The notes: generated from the sequence alone by a model not told the origin. A DNA stretch of 64,000 nt from Lacinutrix sp. Bg11-31 (GCF_002831665.1 NZ_CP025118.1:3348001-3412000); one strand, 5' to 3'. Counted from the first letter of the stretch, positions 51,753 to 61,060 are shown. Translations and numbers: made by a program.

Positions 51753-52604
51753 TTAGAATCCTAACTTCTTTCTAAAACCTTTCCAGCGCTCTCGTCTAAC
51801 AAACTCACCTTGCTCTTTGCTAACAAAAGGCTCAAAGTTATTTTTTCTAGCTTTTAAATATCCTGAAACAAAACTATTAAAAGTGCCAAAATCACTTCTT
51901 TTAAATGCGTTGTAAACACCTAAAATAAAAGTGAGTACAAATCCATATCGCATTTTATACATGGCTTCACCTTGCAATAGTTTAGCTTGTTTAGTATAAT
52001 TTGCTCCAGTTGGTTTTAAGTGTTTTACTTTTAAATCATCATCAAGTAAAATGTCCCATTTGTAAAACTTAGCTAATATTTCATCAATAGTATCCCATCC
52101 TATGTCTTTTTTTAACATTCCAATATCTAAAAAGCATTTTTTAGTATAAGCTTTTAAAGCGCCTCGAATATGGTCTTTACCAGTAATTTTTTCTCTAATC
52201 CAAATGTTTTTTTGCTCTATATAGCAATAACCAGCAGCCATGCCAATCATTTTATTAGATTGAAAATGTTTTACTAATGTTTCGAGATAATTTTCAGGAA
52301 AAATTAAATCTGCATCAAACTTGCAAACAATATCATAGTTATCATCTAAAGTGTCAAAACCTTTATAGAAAGCATTAATAATTTTTGATCCAGGTAAATG
52401 TGAATTTGAAGATTCAATATTTACTATTGAAATATAATGGTGTTGTTTTATAAATTTTGTTACAATAGCTTGAGTGTCGTCAGTAGAATTATCATTTACC
52501 ACCACAACAGACTTTGGTTGTAAAGTTTGTGAGACTAGTGATTCTAGAGTTTTAGCGATAAAATCTGCTTCGTTATGAGCTGGTATGACGATATAGAAAT
52601 TCAA
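51753..52604 (-). CDS. Glycosyltransferase family 2 (copy 1)
   Basis: 283 residues, GT-A fold. VIPAHNEADFIAKTLESL and VVVNDNSTDDT bind the nucleotide, and FDADLIFP holds the DxD metal motif. It ends with a charged C-terminal region (FVRRERWKGFRKKLGF) typical of this flavobacterial subgroup. It is exactly as long as the neighbouring GT2 gene and similar throughout, so the two are tandem duplicates. It has no membrane segment, so it acts on a lipid-linked acceptor at the cytoplasmic face. Acceptor unknown. Confidence 0.88.
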   Translation of the reverse strand: MNFYIVIPAHNEADFIAKTLESLVSQTLQPKSVVVVNDNSTDDTQAIVTKFIKQHHYISIVNIESSNSHLPGSKIINAFYKGFDTLDDNYDIVCKFDADLIFPENYLETLVKHFQSNKMIGMAAGYCYIEQKNIWIREKITGKDHIRGALKAYTKKCFLDIGMLKKDIGWDTIDEILAKFYKWDILLDDDLKVKHLKPTGANYTKQAKLLQGEAMYKMRYGFVLTFILGVYNAFKRSDFGTFNSFVSGYLKARKNNFEPFVSKEQGEFVRRERWKGFRKKLGF

Positions 52605-52626
52605 ATAATAAATTTAAAAAATGAAT

Positions 52627-53478
52627 TTAACCAAAAATAGCTTGTTTAATACCTTTCCAACGTAGTTTTCTAATGAATTTACCTTCAGCCTCCGAAACTA
52701 TAAATTCTTTTTCATTACGTTTTGCTTTAAAATAGCCTTTTAAATCATTGACTAATATTGAAAAATCACGATTGTTTATGCTCTTTTTTAAAGTAGCAAT
52801 TAAGCTAATTAAAACGCCATATCTCATCTTATAAAAAGCTTCGCCTTGAAGCAAAGCACTCTTTTTTGAGTATGAGTTTCCTGTAGGTTTTAAGTGTTTA
52901 ACTTGTAAAGCTTGGTCTGTTTTCACAGTCCACCCATAATATTGTGCTAATAAAATATCGACAGTATCCCAGCCAATACTTTTCTTTAAGCCACTAATGT
53001 CTTGAAAGCATTCCTTTCTATAGGCTTTAAAAGGACCACGAACATGGTTTTTAGATGCTACAGTTTCGTAAATCCATTCTCCATTTTTTTCTATGTAAGC
53101 CAAACCTCCAGCAATACCAGTTTTTTTGTTAGATTGAAAAAGGGCAACAATAGATTCTAAATAATTTTTAGGAAGCATAATATCTGCATCAAATTTGCAG
53201 ATTATATCATAGTTGTCATCTAGTGTTTCAAAACCTTTGTAAAAGGCATTAATTACTTTACTTCCAGGAATATGTTCTATTGAAGATTTAATTGAAACAC
53301 TTTGTAACCAATTGTTTTCTGCTGAAAATTTATCGATTATAATTTGAGTATTATCTGTGGAATTATCATTTACAACCACTACTTTCTTTGGTAAAAGCGT
53401 TTGGTTAGCTAGAGATTCTAGCATTAATGCAATGCAATCTTCTTCGTTATGAGCAGGAATGATAATGTAAATGTTCAT
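52627..53478 (-). CDS. Glycosyltransferase family 2 (copy 2)
   Basis: 283 residues, tandem paralogue of the gene at 51753, separated by 22 bases. It shares IIPAHNE, VVVNDNSTDNT and FDADIMLP, and the closing IRKLRWKGIKQ. The copies have diverged enough that they probably add different sugars or act on different acceptors. The DxD motif is intact in both. It follows a methyltransferase and KASIII gene on the same strand, suggesting a glycolipid or surface-polymer pathway. Confidence 0.88.
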   Translation of the reverse strand: MNIYIIIPAHNEEDCIALMLESLANQTLLPKKVVVVNDNSTDNTQIIIDKFSAENNWLQSVSIKSSIEHIPGSKVINAFYKGFETLDDNYDIICKFDADIMLPKNYLESIVALFQSNKKTGIAGGLAYIEKNGEWIYETVASKNHVRGPFKAYRKECFQDISGLKKSIGWDTVDILLAQYYGWTVKTDQALQVKHLKPTGNSYSKKSALLQGEAFYKMRYGVLISLIATLKKSINNRDFSILVNDLKGYFKAKRNEKEFIVSEAEGKFIRKLRWKGIKQAIFG

Positions 53479-53544
53479 GAAAACAAATTACAGTAATATA
53501 ATATCAAATACCAAAGGCTTTCAAGTAAGTTTTGGATTTGTAAT

Positions 53545-54081
53545 TTATGAATTAGGGTTTTTTATGCGTTCGGCATAAACTATATAGTAACGATTAGTAA
53601 ACCACCTTAAAATTGGACGAATACCAATTTTTTTAGTTGGGTTAGTCCATTGTTGACGATCAATTATTTTCCAACCTGCTTTTTCTAAAAGCCAATCAAA
53701 CTGCCAGTCTTCAAACTCATGGTAATGTCTATCCCATTTATCTGTTTTGCTTCTGTAAGCCGAAGAAAACCATAAACGCATAGGAATACTGGCGACTAAT
53801 TTATCTGCTTTAATAGTTTTTAAAACGGTGTAAGGTGATAGTAAATGTTCAAAAATCTCAAAAGCTGTTACAACAGTAGCATTAGAACTTTCAATAGTTG
53901 AGGTGTCTTCATCAATATCTTCTCCAGAAGTATTTTTAATCTTAAATCCACCACTCTTCATGACTTCTGTAAAAGGATTTGAAACACCTAAATCTAGAAT
54001 ATTTTCTTCTTTAGAAATGTGTTTTTCTAAAAACTGATATGTGAGTTTATATCTTTTATGTGGAAATTTACCTTCGTACAA
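53545..54081 (-). CDS. SAM-dependent methyltransferase
   Basis: 178 residues, short class I methyltransferase. Motif I is ILDLGVSNPFTEV (DLG then V in place of the usual Gly-x-Gly), motif IV-like TAFEIFEHLLSP, and the later block DRHYHEFEDWQFDWLLEKAGWKIID. EIFEHL-type sequence is common in enzymes that modify sugars or lipids. It lies 11 bases after the KASIII gene and 66 bases before the glycosyltransferases, all on one strand. Probable methylation of a glycolipid or sugar intermediate. Substrate unknown. Confidence 0.75.
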   Translation of the reverse strand: MYEGKFPHKRYKLTYQFLEKHISKEENILDLGVSNPFTEVMKSGGFKIKNTSGEDIDEDTSTIESSNATVVTAFEIFEHLLSPYTVLKTIKADKLVASIPMRLWFSSAYRSKTDKWDRHYHEFEDWQFDWLLEKAGWKIIDRQQWTNPTKKIGIRPILRWFTNRYYIVYAERIKNPNS

Positions 54082-54092
54082 GAAATGTTATT

Positions 54093-55151
54093 TTAATGTT
54101 TGTAAACAATACAGTTAATATTCATACCAGCACCAACACTTGCAAAGATAATAACATCACCTTTATTAATTTCTTGATTCTCAAGTTTGCCTTTTAAAAT
54201 CATATCATATAATGTAGGAACCGTTGCTACACTAGAGTTACCAAGTTTAGTAATAGACATTGGCATAATACCTTTAGGCATTTTCATGTCGTGAAGCTTG
54301 TAAAAACGTTTTACAATAGCTTCGTCCATTTTTTCATTTGCTTGATGAATTAATATTTTTTTAATATCATTTATTCCATAACCACTTTTATCTAAACAAG
54401 CTTTTAAAGCTAGAGGTACATTAGTTAAGGCAAATTCATAAATTTTTCTGCCGTACATTTTAATGTATCGTCGTTGGCTTGTATTTTCTGGATTATTAGT
54501 TTCTCCAAAATAAATAAAATGAGCTTCGTCTAGTGCGAAAGTAGCAGATTCGTGGGCTATAATTCCAGATTCTTCATTGGTTTCTTCTACAATTACTGCT
54601 CCAGCTCCATCACTATAGATCATAGAGTCTCTATCGTGCTTATCTATAACACGAGATAGTGTTTCAGTTCCAATAACTAAGCAGCGTTTAGCAATTCCTG
54701 CTTTTATAAATGCATTAGCTTGAATAACGCCTTCAATCCAACCTGGACACCCAAAAAGTAAATCGTAACCTACACATTTTGGATTTTTAATTTGAAGTAA
54801 ATGTTTTACACGAGAGGCTAAACTAGGTACAGTATCACTTTGTTCAGCATCTGGTTTTACATCTCCATAATTATGAGCTACAATAATATAATCTAATGTT
54901 TCTTTGTCAATTTTAGCATCAGCAATCGCTTTTTCGGCAGCATAAAACGCAATGTCAGAATTCAATAATTCAGGCTTTATGTAACGCCTTTCTTGAATTC
55001 CTGTTATTGCTTTAAACTTGTCGACAATAATTTCATTAGTGCTATTTATTTTAGAACCATCTGCATTTAAAAATTCATGATTATAAAAATCTTCATTTTT
55101 CTCAACAGTGCTCGGAATGTAACTTCCAGTTCCAGTAATTTTAATATTCAT
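54093..55151 (-). CDS. 3-oxoacyl-[acyl-carrier-protein] synthase III family enzyme
   Basis: 352 residues, thiolase-fold KASIII. Catalytic triad Cys135 (LLFGCPGW), His269 (ILIHQAN) and Asn305 (LGNSSVA) all present. Longer than E. coli FabH (317) and carries a distinctive 30-residue N-terminal insertion (DFYNHEFLNADGSKINSTN). It condenses an acyl starter with malonyl-ACP or a related unit. Because fabD and other core FAS genes are elsewhere, and this one heads a run with a methyltransferase and two glycosyltransferases, a specialised lipid or polyketide-like product is plausible. Confidence 0.85.
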   Translation of the reverse strand: MNIKITGTGSYIPSTVEKNEDFYNHEFLNADGSKINSTNEIIVDKFKAITGIQERRYIKPELLNSDIAFYAAEKAIADAKIDKETLDYIIVAHNYGDVKPDAEQSDTVPSLASRVKHLLQIKNPKCVGYDLLFGCPGWIEGVIQANAFIKAGIAKRCLVIGTETLSRVIDKHDRDSMIYSDGAGAVIVEETNEESGIIAHESATFALDEAHFIYFGETNNPENTSQRRYIKMYGRKIYEFALTNVPLALKACLDKSGYGINDIKKILIHQANEKMDEAIVKRFYKLHDMKMPKGIMPMSITKLGNSSVATVPTLYDMILKGKLENQEINKGDVIIFASVGAGMNINCIVYKH

Positions 55152-55248
55152 ATAAAAAGGGAATTGCCTTTAGTTAGTTTACTAAGATAAGCATCAAAAA
55201 TTAAAGACAATTTTTTAGTTATTTGTTTTTACGACGTTCAAGCCTGCA

Positions 55249-58098
55249 TTATGCCTCCATATAGGCTTCTATAGGTGCACAAGTACAGATTAAATTTCTA
55301 TCTCCATAGGCATCGTCAACACGTCTTACACTTGGCCAGAACTTTGTGTCATGTACGTATTCTAAAGGAAAAGCAGCTTTTTCTCTAGAGTAAGGTAAAA
55401 GCCATTCGTCACTTGTAACCATAGCCATTGTGTGCGGTGCGTTTTTTAACGGATTATTATCGTCATCCTTCGATGCTTCCGAAATTTCTTTTCTAATAGA
55501 AATCATAGCATCACAAAAACGATCCATTTCTGCTTTACTTTCACTTTCTGTTGGCTCAATCATCATGGTTCCTGCAACCGGAAAAGATACTGTTGGCGCA
55601 TGAAAACCATAATCCATTAAACGCTTAGCAATATCGACTACTTCAATACCATTAGCTTTAAACGGACGACAATCTATAATCATCTCGTGTGCTGCACGAC
55701 CACGTTCACCAGAGTACAATGTCTCAAAAGCACCTTGTAAACGTTGCTTAATGTAGTTAGCATTTAATATGGCGACTTCTGTCGATTTTTTTAAGCCTTT
55801 AACACCAAGCATTTTAATGTAACCATAAGAAATTAAACATGCTAATGCAGAACCATAAGGTGCAGCGGAAATAGCTGTTATTGCATTTTCTCCTCCAGTT
55901 TTTATAATTGGATTTCCAGGTAAAAAAGGAACCAATTGTTTTGCAACACAAATAGGGCCTACACCAGGACCTCCACCTCCATGAGGTATAGCAAAGGTTT
56001 TGTGTAAGTTTAAGTGACAAACATCTGCACCAATGTTTCCAGGATTTGTTAATCCTACTTGTGCATTCATATTAGCACCATCCATGTAAACTTGCCCACC
56101 GTTATCGTGTACAATTTGTGTAATTTCTTTAATAGCAGATTCGTAAACACCATGAGTAGATGGGTACGTTACCATTAAGGCTGCTAAATTATCTTTGTGT
56201 AATTCTGCTTTCTGGCGTAAATCGTCTACATCAATATTACCTTCTGCTGTTGCTTTTGTAACAACAACCTTCATTCCAGCCATTACAGCACTTGCAGGAT
56301 TTGTACCGTGTGCAGAAGATGGAATTAAACAAATATTTCTATGATGATCTTCGCGAGATTCGTGATAAGCTTTAATGACCATTAATCCAGCATATTCACC
56401 TTGAGCACCAGAGTTTGGTTGTAAAGAAGTACCAGAAAAACCAGTGATTTCTGTTAATTGTTCTTCTAATTCTTTTAATACTGTTAAGTAACCTTTGGCT
56501 TGTTCTATAGGAACAAAAGGATGTATGCTTCCCCAATTAGGATTACTTAATGGCAACATTTCTGCTGCTGCATTTAATTTCATCGTACAAGAACCTAAAG
56601 AAATCATTGAGTGGTTTAATGATAAATCTTTACGTTCTAAAGTTTTTATATAACGCATTAATTCTGTTTCAGAATGGTGCGTATTGAAAACGTCTAACGT
56701 TAAAAATTCTGTTTTACGCTGAAGAGTTTCTTGAATGTTGTTTACTTCTGAAATGCTATCGATAGTAAAAGTTTCTTTTCCTAAAGCTTCAGCAAAAATT
56801 GAAATGATCTCATTTAGATCTACAAGTCTTGTTGTTTCATTTACAGAAATAGTAACAGTGTCTTCATTTGGATAGTAGAAGTTTACGTTACTTTTTTCTG
56901 CCAAATCTTTTACAATTGAAGCATTTGTTTTTATTTGAATGGTATCAAAAAATGATGTGTTTGTTTGTTCTAAACCTAATTTTACTAAAGCATTTGCTAA
57001 AGTAGAAGCTGTGTTATGTACTTGATTAGCAATAAAAGTTAAACCTTTTGGACCATGATAAACAGCGTACATTCCAGCCATAACAGCCAGTAATACTTGT
57101 GCTGTACAAATGTTAGAGGTTGCTCTATCTCTTTTTATATGTTGCTCACGTGTTTGCAATGCCATACGTAAAGCACGATTTCCATTCTTGTCTTTAGAAA
57201 CACCAATAATACGACCTGGAATATCTCTTTTGTAAGTGTCTTTAGTTGCAAAATAAGCAGCATGTGGTCCTCCATAACCTAAAGGGATACCAAAACGTTG
57301 TGTTGTGCCAACAACAACATCTGCACCAAATTTACCTGGCGCTTCTAATTTTACTAAACTTAAAATATCTGCAGCAACAGCAACTTTAATATCTGCTGCT
57401 TTTGCTTTTTCTATAAATGTTTTAATGTCGCTAACTTGTCCGTTTTTTCCTGGATACTGTAAAATAGCTCCAAAAAACTCAGAAGAAAAATCAAATTCAT
57501 TTTCATTACCAATAACTAATTCTATACCAATTGGAGTAGATCTTGTTTGTAAAAGTGATAATGTTTGAGGTAAAATAGTTTCAGAAACAAAAAACTTATT
57601 TACACCTGCTTTTTTTTGTGCACGTTCGCGAACTGCAAACAATAAACTCATTGCTTCTGCTGCAGCTGTACTTTCGTCTAAAAGCGAAGCATTAGCTAAT
57701 TCCATTCCGGTAAGATCTGTAATCATCGTTTGGAAGTTTAGCAAGGCTTCTAATCTACCTTGAGCAATTTCTGCTTGGTAAGGTGTGTATGCAGTATACC
57801 AACCCGGATTTTCTAAAATGTTACGTTGTATAACAGCAGGTAGAATTGTTGGATGGTAACCTAAACCTATATAAGTTTTATAAATACTATTTAATTTTGA
57901 AAGCTCGTTAATGTGCGAAGAATATTCGAATTCGCTCATGGCAACATCCAAATTTAAGTCACCTTTTAAACGAATGTCATCTGGAACAGTTTCGTAAATA
58001 AGTTGCTCCATACTGTCCACACCAATGGCATCGAGCATTAGTTTTTGATCGTTTTCTCTTGGGCCAATATGGCGAAGTGCGAAAGTATTTGTATTCAT
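55249..58098 (-). CDS. gcvP: Glycine dehydrogenase (aminomethyl-transferring), P protein
   Basis: 949 residues, the fused P-protein type. It decarboxylates glycine using PLP and passes the aminomethyl group to the H protein lipoamide. The PLP lysine lies near residue 699 in HLNLHKTF, followed by IPHGGGGPGVGPICV. N-terminal RHIGPRENDQKLML and HPTILPAVIQRNILENPGWYTAYTPYQAEIAQGRLEALLNFQ-type signature (given only in part) are diagnostic. Partner genes gcvT and gcvH are not in the window. Confidence 0.96.
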   Translation of the reverse strand: MNTNTFALRHIGPRENDQKLMLDAIGVDSMEQLIYETVPDDIRLKGDLNLDVAMSEFEYSSHINELSKLNSIYKTYIGLGYHPTILPAVIQRNILENPGWYTAYTPYQAEIAQGRLEALLNFQTMITDLTGMELANASLLDESTAAAEAMSLLFAVRERAQKKAGVNKFFVSETILPQTLSLLQTRSTPIGIELVIGNENEFDFSSEFFGAILQYPGKNGQVSDIKTFIEKAKAADIKVAVAADILSLVKLEAPGKFGADVVVGTTQRFGIPLGYGGPHAAYFATKDTYKRDIPGRIIGVSKDKNGNRALRMALQTREQHIKRDRATSNICTAQVLLAVMAGMYAVYHGPKGLTFIANQVHNTASTLANALVKLGLEQTNTSFFDTIQIKTNASIVKDLAEKSNVNFYYPNEDTVTISVNETTRLVDLNEIISIFAEALGKETFTIDSISEVNNIQETLQRKTEFLTLDVFNTHHSETELMRYIKTLERKDLSLNHSMISLGSCTMKLNAAAEMLPLSNPNWGSIHPFVPIEQAKGYLTVLKELEEQLTEITGFSGTSLQPNSGAQGEYAGLMVIKAYHESREDHHRNICLIPSSAHGTNPASAVMAGMKVVVTKATAEGNIDVDDLRQKAELHKDNLAALMVTYPSTHGVYESAIKEITQIVHDNGGQVYMDGANMNAQVGLTNPGNIGADVCHLNLHKTFAIPHGGGGPGVGPICVAKQLVPFLPGNPIIKTGGENAITAISAAPYGSALACLISYGYIKMLGVKGLKKSTEVAILNANYIKQRLQGAFETLYSGERGRAAHEMIIDCRPFKANGIEVVDIAKRLMDYGFHAPTVSFPVAGTMMIEPTESESKAEMDRFCDAMISIRKEISEASKDDDNNPLKNAPHTMAMVTSDEWLLPYSREKAAFPLEYVHDTKFWPSVRRVDDAYGDRNLICTCAPIEAYMEA

Positions 58099-58124
58099 AG
58101 TAGTTGTGTGTAAATTTTGAGCTG

Positions 58125-58132
58125 CAAAAATA
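58125..58132 (-). promoter_or_regulatory. -7 promoter element of gcvP
   Basis: Minus-strand TATTTTTG (58132-58125) matches TAnnTTTG, 26 bases before the gcvP start. No clear -33 TTG. Confidence 0.45.
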
Positions 58133-58219
58133 ATAAAAATTTAAGGTGTTGTTTCTTAAAAAAAACTAAAGTTTTTAACCATTTAACGGCTTTATTAACA
58201 GATACTATTTTTTATAATT

Positions 58220-58227
58220 TAACTTTG
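58220..58227 (+). promoter_or_regulatory. -7 promoter element, near-leaderless
   Basis: TAACTTTG ends four bases before ATG 58232, so the transcript would begin at or beside the start codon. This matches the short-leader pattern seen also at 7717 and 63960. Confidence 0.5.
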
Positions 58228-58231
58228 TATC

Positions 58232-59062
58232 ATGCGATTGATTAAACAGCTTTTCGATTTTTACTTGAATAGTAGTATTCACGTGGCTTTAGCCGTCTAT
58301 GCTTTGGGCTGGATTACATTGATTGAATTTGATGTTTCTTATGATGAAAACATCCTTTATTTTATCTTTTTCGCAACCATTACAGGTTATAATTTTGTAA
58401 AGTATTTTGGGATAGCGAAGTTTCATCACAGAAGTTTAACTGATGCTTTAAAAATGATTCAAGTTTTTTCATTTGTCTGTTTTATTTTATTGTGCTATTT
58501 CGCAATGCAATTGCAATTAAAAACATCGATTTCTATTGGTGTTTTTGGGTTAATTACCTTTTTATATGCTATTCCTTTTCTACCAAAAAAGTTCTATTTA
58601 AATAATCAGCAAAACCTTCGTGATGTTAGTGGGCTAAAAGTCTATGTTATTTCATTAGTTTGGACAGGTGTTGTTGTGTTTTTACCATTAATTAATAATG
58701 ATTTTGGTATAAATGCAGATGTTTACATAACCGCATTTCAAAGATTTGTTTTTGTATTTGTTTTAATGTTGCCTTTCGAGATTAGAGATTTAGAATTCGA
58801 TAACTTAAAGCTGGCAACTATACCACAGAAAATAGGAGTGAAGTACACAAAAATAATGGGTATTTTTTTATTGCTTCTTTTATTTGTTGCTGAATTTTTT
58901 AAAGATGAATTAAGCTCTGAGAGCTTAACTAAAACTTTAATTATTGTTTTAATAACACTGTGTTTTGTAGTTTTTGCAAACAAAAAAAGGAACCGTTATT
59001 ACAGTTCCTTTTGGGTTGAAAGTATTCCAATTATATGGTTACTAATTATTTTGTTTTGCTAG
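58232..59062 (+). CDS. UbiA-like integral membrane protein with degenerate first motif
   Basis: 276 residues with about eight membrane helices, spaced as in the UbiA prenyltransferase superfamily. The second aspartate-rich motif is recognisable (FEIRDLEFDNLKLATIPQKIGVK, compare IRDIExD then LP in MenA/UbiA). The first motif, usually NDxxDxxxD, is degenerate (GYNFVKYF), so it may not bind prenyl diphosphate in the normal way or may have another function. It overlaps the convergent anti-sigma gene by 21 bases. No isoprenoid genes are nearby. Confidence 0.65.
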   Translation: MRLIKQLFDFYLNSSIHVALAVYALGWITLIEFDVSYDENILYFIFFATITGYNFVKYFGIAKFHHRSLTDALKMIQVFSFVCFILLCYFAMQLQLKTSISIGVFGLITFLYAIPFLPKKFYLNNQQNLRDVSGLKVYVISLVWTGVVVFLPLINNDFGINADVYITAFQRFVFVFVLMLPFEIRDLEFDNLKLATIPQKIGVKYTKIMGIFLLLLLFVAEFFKDELSSESLTKTLIIVLITLCFVVFANKKRNRYYSSFWVESIPIIWLLIILFC

Positions 59063-59296
59063 TTCTTTTTTGAAAGCCGACTGTAGTTTCGATTTCTCTG
59101 TAGCATCTAATTTTACAGGTTTATTTGTTACTAATTTAGTTAGTTTTGCATTTTTGCTAGAGTATTTTCGACAAGCTGCACAAAAAGCTAAATGGAAATT
59201 TAGTTTAATTTTTTCCCAAAGAGTAGCTTCTTTATATTGTGCTTTATCACATGTGTGATTTGCTTCTTCACAACTTAAATATATTTTATTACTCAT
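59042..59296 (-). CDS. Zinc-binding anti-sigma factor
   Basis: 84 residues. The motif HLAFCAACRKY is an H-x3-C-x2-C zinc site of the ZAS anti-sigma group, with an additional Cys-rich start (CEEANHTCDKAQ). No membrane segment, so it is a cytoplasmic sensor type, as in RsrA or ChrR N-terminal domains, which respond to redox or zinc. It starts one base after the sigma gene stop, a tight pair. Its end overlaps the convergent UbiA-like gene by 21 bases. Redox sensing is inferred from family. Confidence 0.8.
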   Translation of the reverse strand: MSNKIYLSCEEANHTCDKAQYKEATLWEKIKLNFHLAFCAACRKYSSKNAKLTKLVTNKPVKLDATEKSKLQSAFKKELAKQNN

Positions 59297-59297
59297 C

Positions 59298-59870
59298 TTA
59301 AAACCAATTTTTTTCTAAGCAACCAGCCATAGCAGTTCGTGCTCTGTGAATGATTACCCAAAGATTAGACGCAGTAATATTTAATTCATTACAAATAGCT
59401 TCTGTATCGTAATTTAAAATAGTCTTCATTTCGAAAACTTGTGCTTGTTTTGCTGGTAATTTATCCAAGCAATTATTTATTGCAACACCTAATTCTGTGT
59501 TTTCAATAGTGTCTTCGGCTGTTTTGTCGAAAGGATCTGCTACGCGTTCTTCTAGCCAATCGCCTTCGGTTTCTGTATCACTATTATAACTCATTCTTAC
59601 TTCGGCTTTACCTTTGTTAGAATTTGTTTTACGATAGTGATCTATAATTTTTCTTTTTAATATTGAAATAAGCCAAGTACGTTCACTTGCTTCACCTTTA
59701 AAGTTTTTCATAGACTTTAAACCTGCTAAAAATGTTTCGGAAACCAAATCTTGAGCCATATCTCTATCGTTAACACGAGAAATGGTATAGTTAAAAAGGT
59801 AGTCTGAATACAAATTAATCCATTGATTTGGATCTATTTTGTGATCTGGCATAGCTGGCAATTTTTTCAA
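59298..59870 (-). CDS. ECF RNA polymerase sigma factor
   Basis: 190 residues. Sigma region 2 spans about 16-85 (DLVSETFLAGLKSMKNF, then ERTWLISILKRKIIDHYRK) and region 4 about 130-185 (LPAKQAQVFEMKTILNYDTEAICNELNIT). The linker has an unusual acidic insertion (YNSDTETEGDWLEERVADP). Paired with the zinc anti-sigma one base downstream. It is the penultimate gene of the leftward run that starts at 63396. The start could be Met1 or Met7. Its targets are unknown. Confidence 0.9.
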   Translation of the reverse strand: MKKLPAMPDHKIDPNQWINLYSDYLFNYTISRVNDRDMAQDLVSETFLAGLKSMKNFKGEASERTWLISILKRKIIDHYRKTNSNKGKAEVRMSYNSDTETEGDWLEERVADPFDKTAEDTIENTELGVAINNCLDKLPAKQAQVFEMKTILNYDTEAICNELNITASNLWVIIHRARTAMAGCLEKNWF

Positions 59871-59897
59871 AAGTAAAGAAAAAGAATTGTTTTATTG

Positions 59898-60293
59898 CTA
59901 TTTTAAATATATCAAGAAAAACACAATGCTTAAATAAAACCATAATATTGAAAATATAATATGCATTGCGGTTTCAAATAATTTGCCTTTCCAGAGTTTG
60001 GGAGAATAAACAAAGAATTGAAAAAATAATCTTATGCTCCAAAATAGACCAAGACCAAGTGCTATTTTATTACCAAAAGGTGTGGTTAATAATTCTTGTG
60101 AGCAGGTTAGGCATAACAAGCCCATTAAGAAAACGGTAAGTGCAATAAAAAAGGTGTGAGTAGTCATCATTTGCTTATTTATTAAGCTTAAATGTTTTAA
60201 CTCTAAATGCCATTTAAAATACTTTGGAAACGGAATATGTATTACAGATAGTGTAATTAAAAGAACGCCTATTATTTTTAAATGAATGTCCAT
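59898..60293 (-). CDS. Small four-helix membrane protein
   Basis: 131 residues with four hydrophobic helices (about 5-22, 43-65, 72-93, 104-128). HPFPKYFKW-like opening (IPFPKYFKWHLELKHL) and SPKLWKGKLFETAMHIIFS between helices. No family I can name with confidence. It lies 27 bases before the sigma gene and 17 bases after the methyltransferase, so it belongs to the operon. Possibly a membrane partner of the redox sensor or of lipid modification. Confidence 0.7.
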   Translation of the reverse strand: MDIHLKIIGVLLITLSVIHIPFPKYFKWHLELKHLSLINKQMMTTHTFFIALTVFLMGLLCLTCSQELLTTPFGNKIALGLGLFWSIRLFFQFFVYSPKLWKGKLFETAMHIIFSILWFYLSIVFFLIYLK

Positions 60294-60310
60294 ACTTGCT
60301 ATTTTTTAAA

Positions 60311-61060
60311 TTAAGGCTTGTTAATAATTATAGACATAAAAGGTGTAAATTTTATGTTTTTAAATGAAGAAAAACCAGCTTTATTATAAACGGTTTTCCA
60401 TGTCTTTTTTGAGAAGAAGTGAGTAAAGCCAATAGAAAAGGCTAAAAAATTTGGGAAATCTCTTAAATGTTCTACCATAATTATTTTCCCTGTTGGTTTA
60501 CAAATACGATGGCATTCTTTTAAAAACAGAACTTTCTCAGTATTGTTTCTTATTTCATGTGCAGTCGATAATAAAAACACAATATCTGTAGCGTTGTCTT
60601 CTATAGGAATATGTTTAGTGGAGATTTGCTTTGTATTAGGGTAGGTTAAACTTACTTTTCTTGCTCTTACAATTGCTGGTTCTGTGTGCTTTTTCTGATT
60701 GTAAAAATCGAAGACTTGCAAGTTTGCTTCTGGAAATTTATTTTTTATTATAAAGCTTGTTTCGTCGAAACCAGCATTAATATTAACAATGTTTTTAGTG
60801 TGAGTATCTATATTGCAGTTTTTTAGCCAATTTAAATTGTAGTATCCAGAGTAATCATATACGTAAGCAGATATAATTAATGGCATTATAAGTCCGTAAA
60901 TAAATAATGAGATAACACTATAAAGTATGATGTTTGAACACCCAATATAGAGGAGGCTTAAAATTATAAGTGCTAATATGCTTAATCCAATAACATAGAA
61001 ATGTCTGTTAAAGCTTAAAATATTTATAACGCCTTGAAATTTTTTTCTTTCTATTTCCAT
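60311..61060 (-). CDS. Membrane-anchored methyltransferase-like protein
   Basis: 249 residues from ATG 61060 (a start at 61084 is also possible). Two membrane helices at the N-terminus (about 25-75 from the longer start), then a Rossmann domain. Motif I is NIVNINAGFDETSF, lacking the usual GxGxG, while later motifs are good (LQVFDFYNQ, TDIVFLLSTAHEIRN, LKECHRICKPTGKIIMVEHL). The weak SAM loop raises the question whether it is active. The start overlaps the DUF2071 gene by 10 bases. Probably acts on a membrane lipid if active. Confidence 0.7.
   Translation of the reverse strand: MEIERKKFQGVINILSFNRHFYVIGLSILALIILSLLYIGCSNIILYSVISLFIYGLIMPLIISAYVYDYSGYYNLNWLKNCNIDTHTKNIVNINAGFDETSFIIKNKFPEANLQVFDFYNQKKHTEPAIVRARKVSLTYPNTKQISTKHIPIEDNATDIVFLLSTAHEIRNNTEKVLFLKECHRICKPTGKIIMVEHLRDFPNFLAFSIGFTHFFSKKTWKTVYNKAGFSSFKNIKFTPFMSIIINKP

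Noticed and set aside
53545..54081. Degenerate or broken methyltransferase
   Set aside because: It is short and motif I departs from Gly-x-Gly, but the frame is intact and other motifs are good, so I keep it as a gene.
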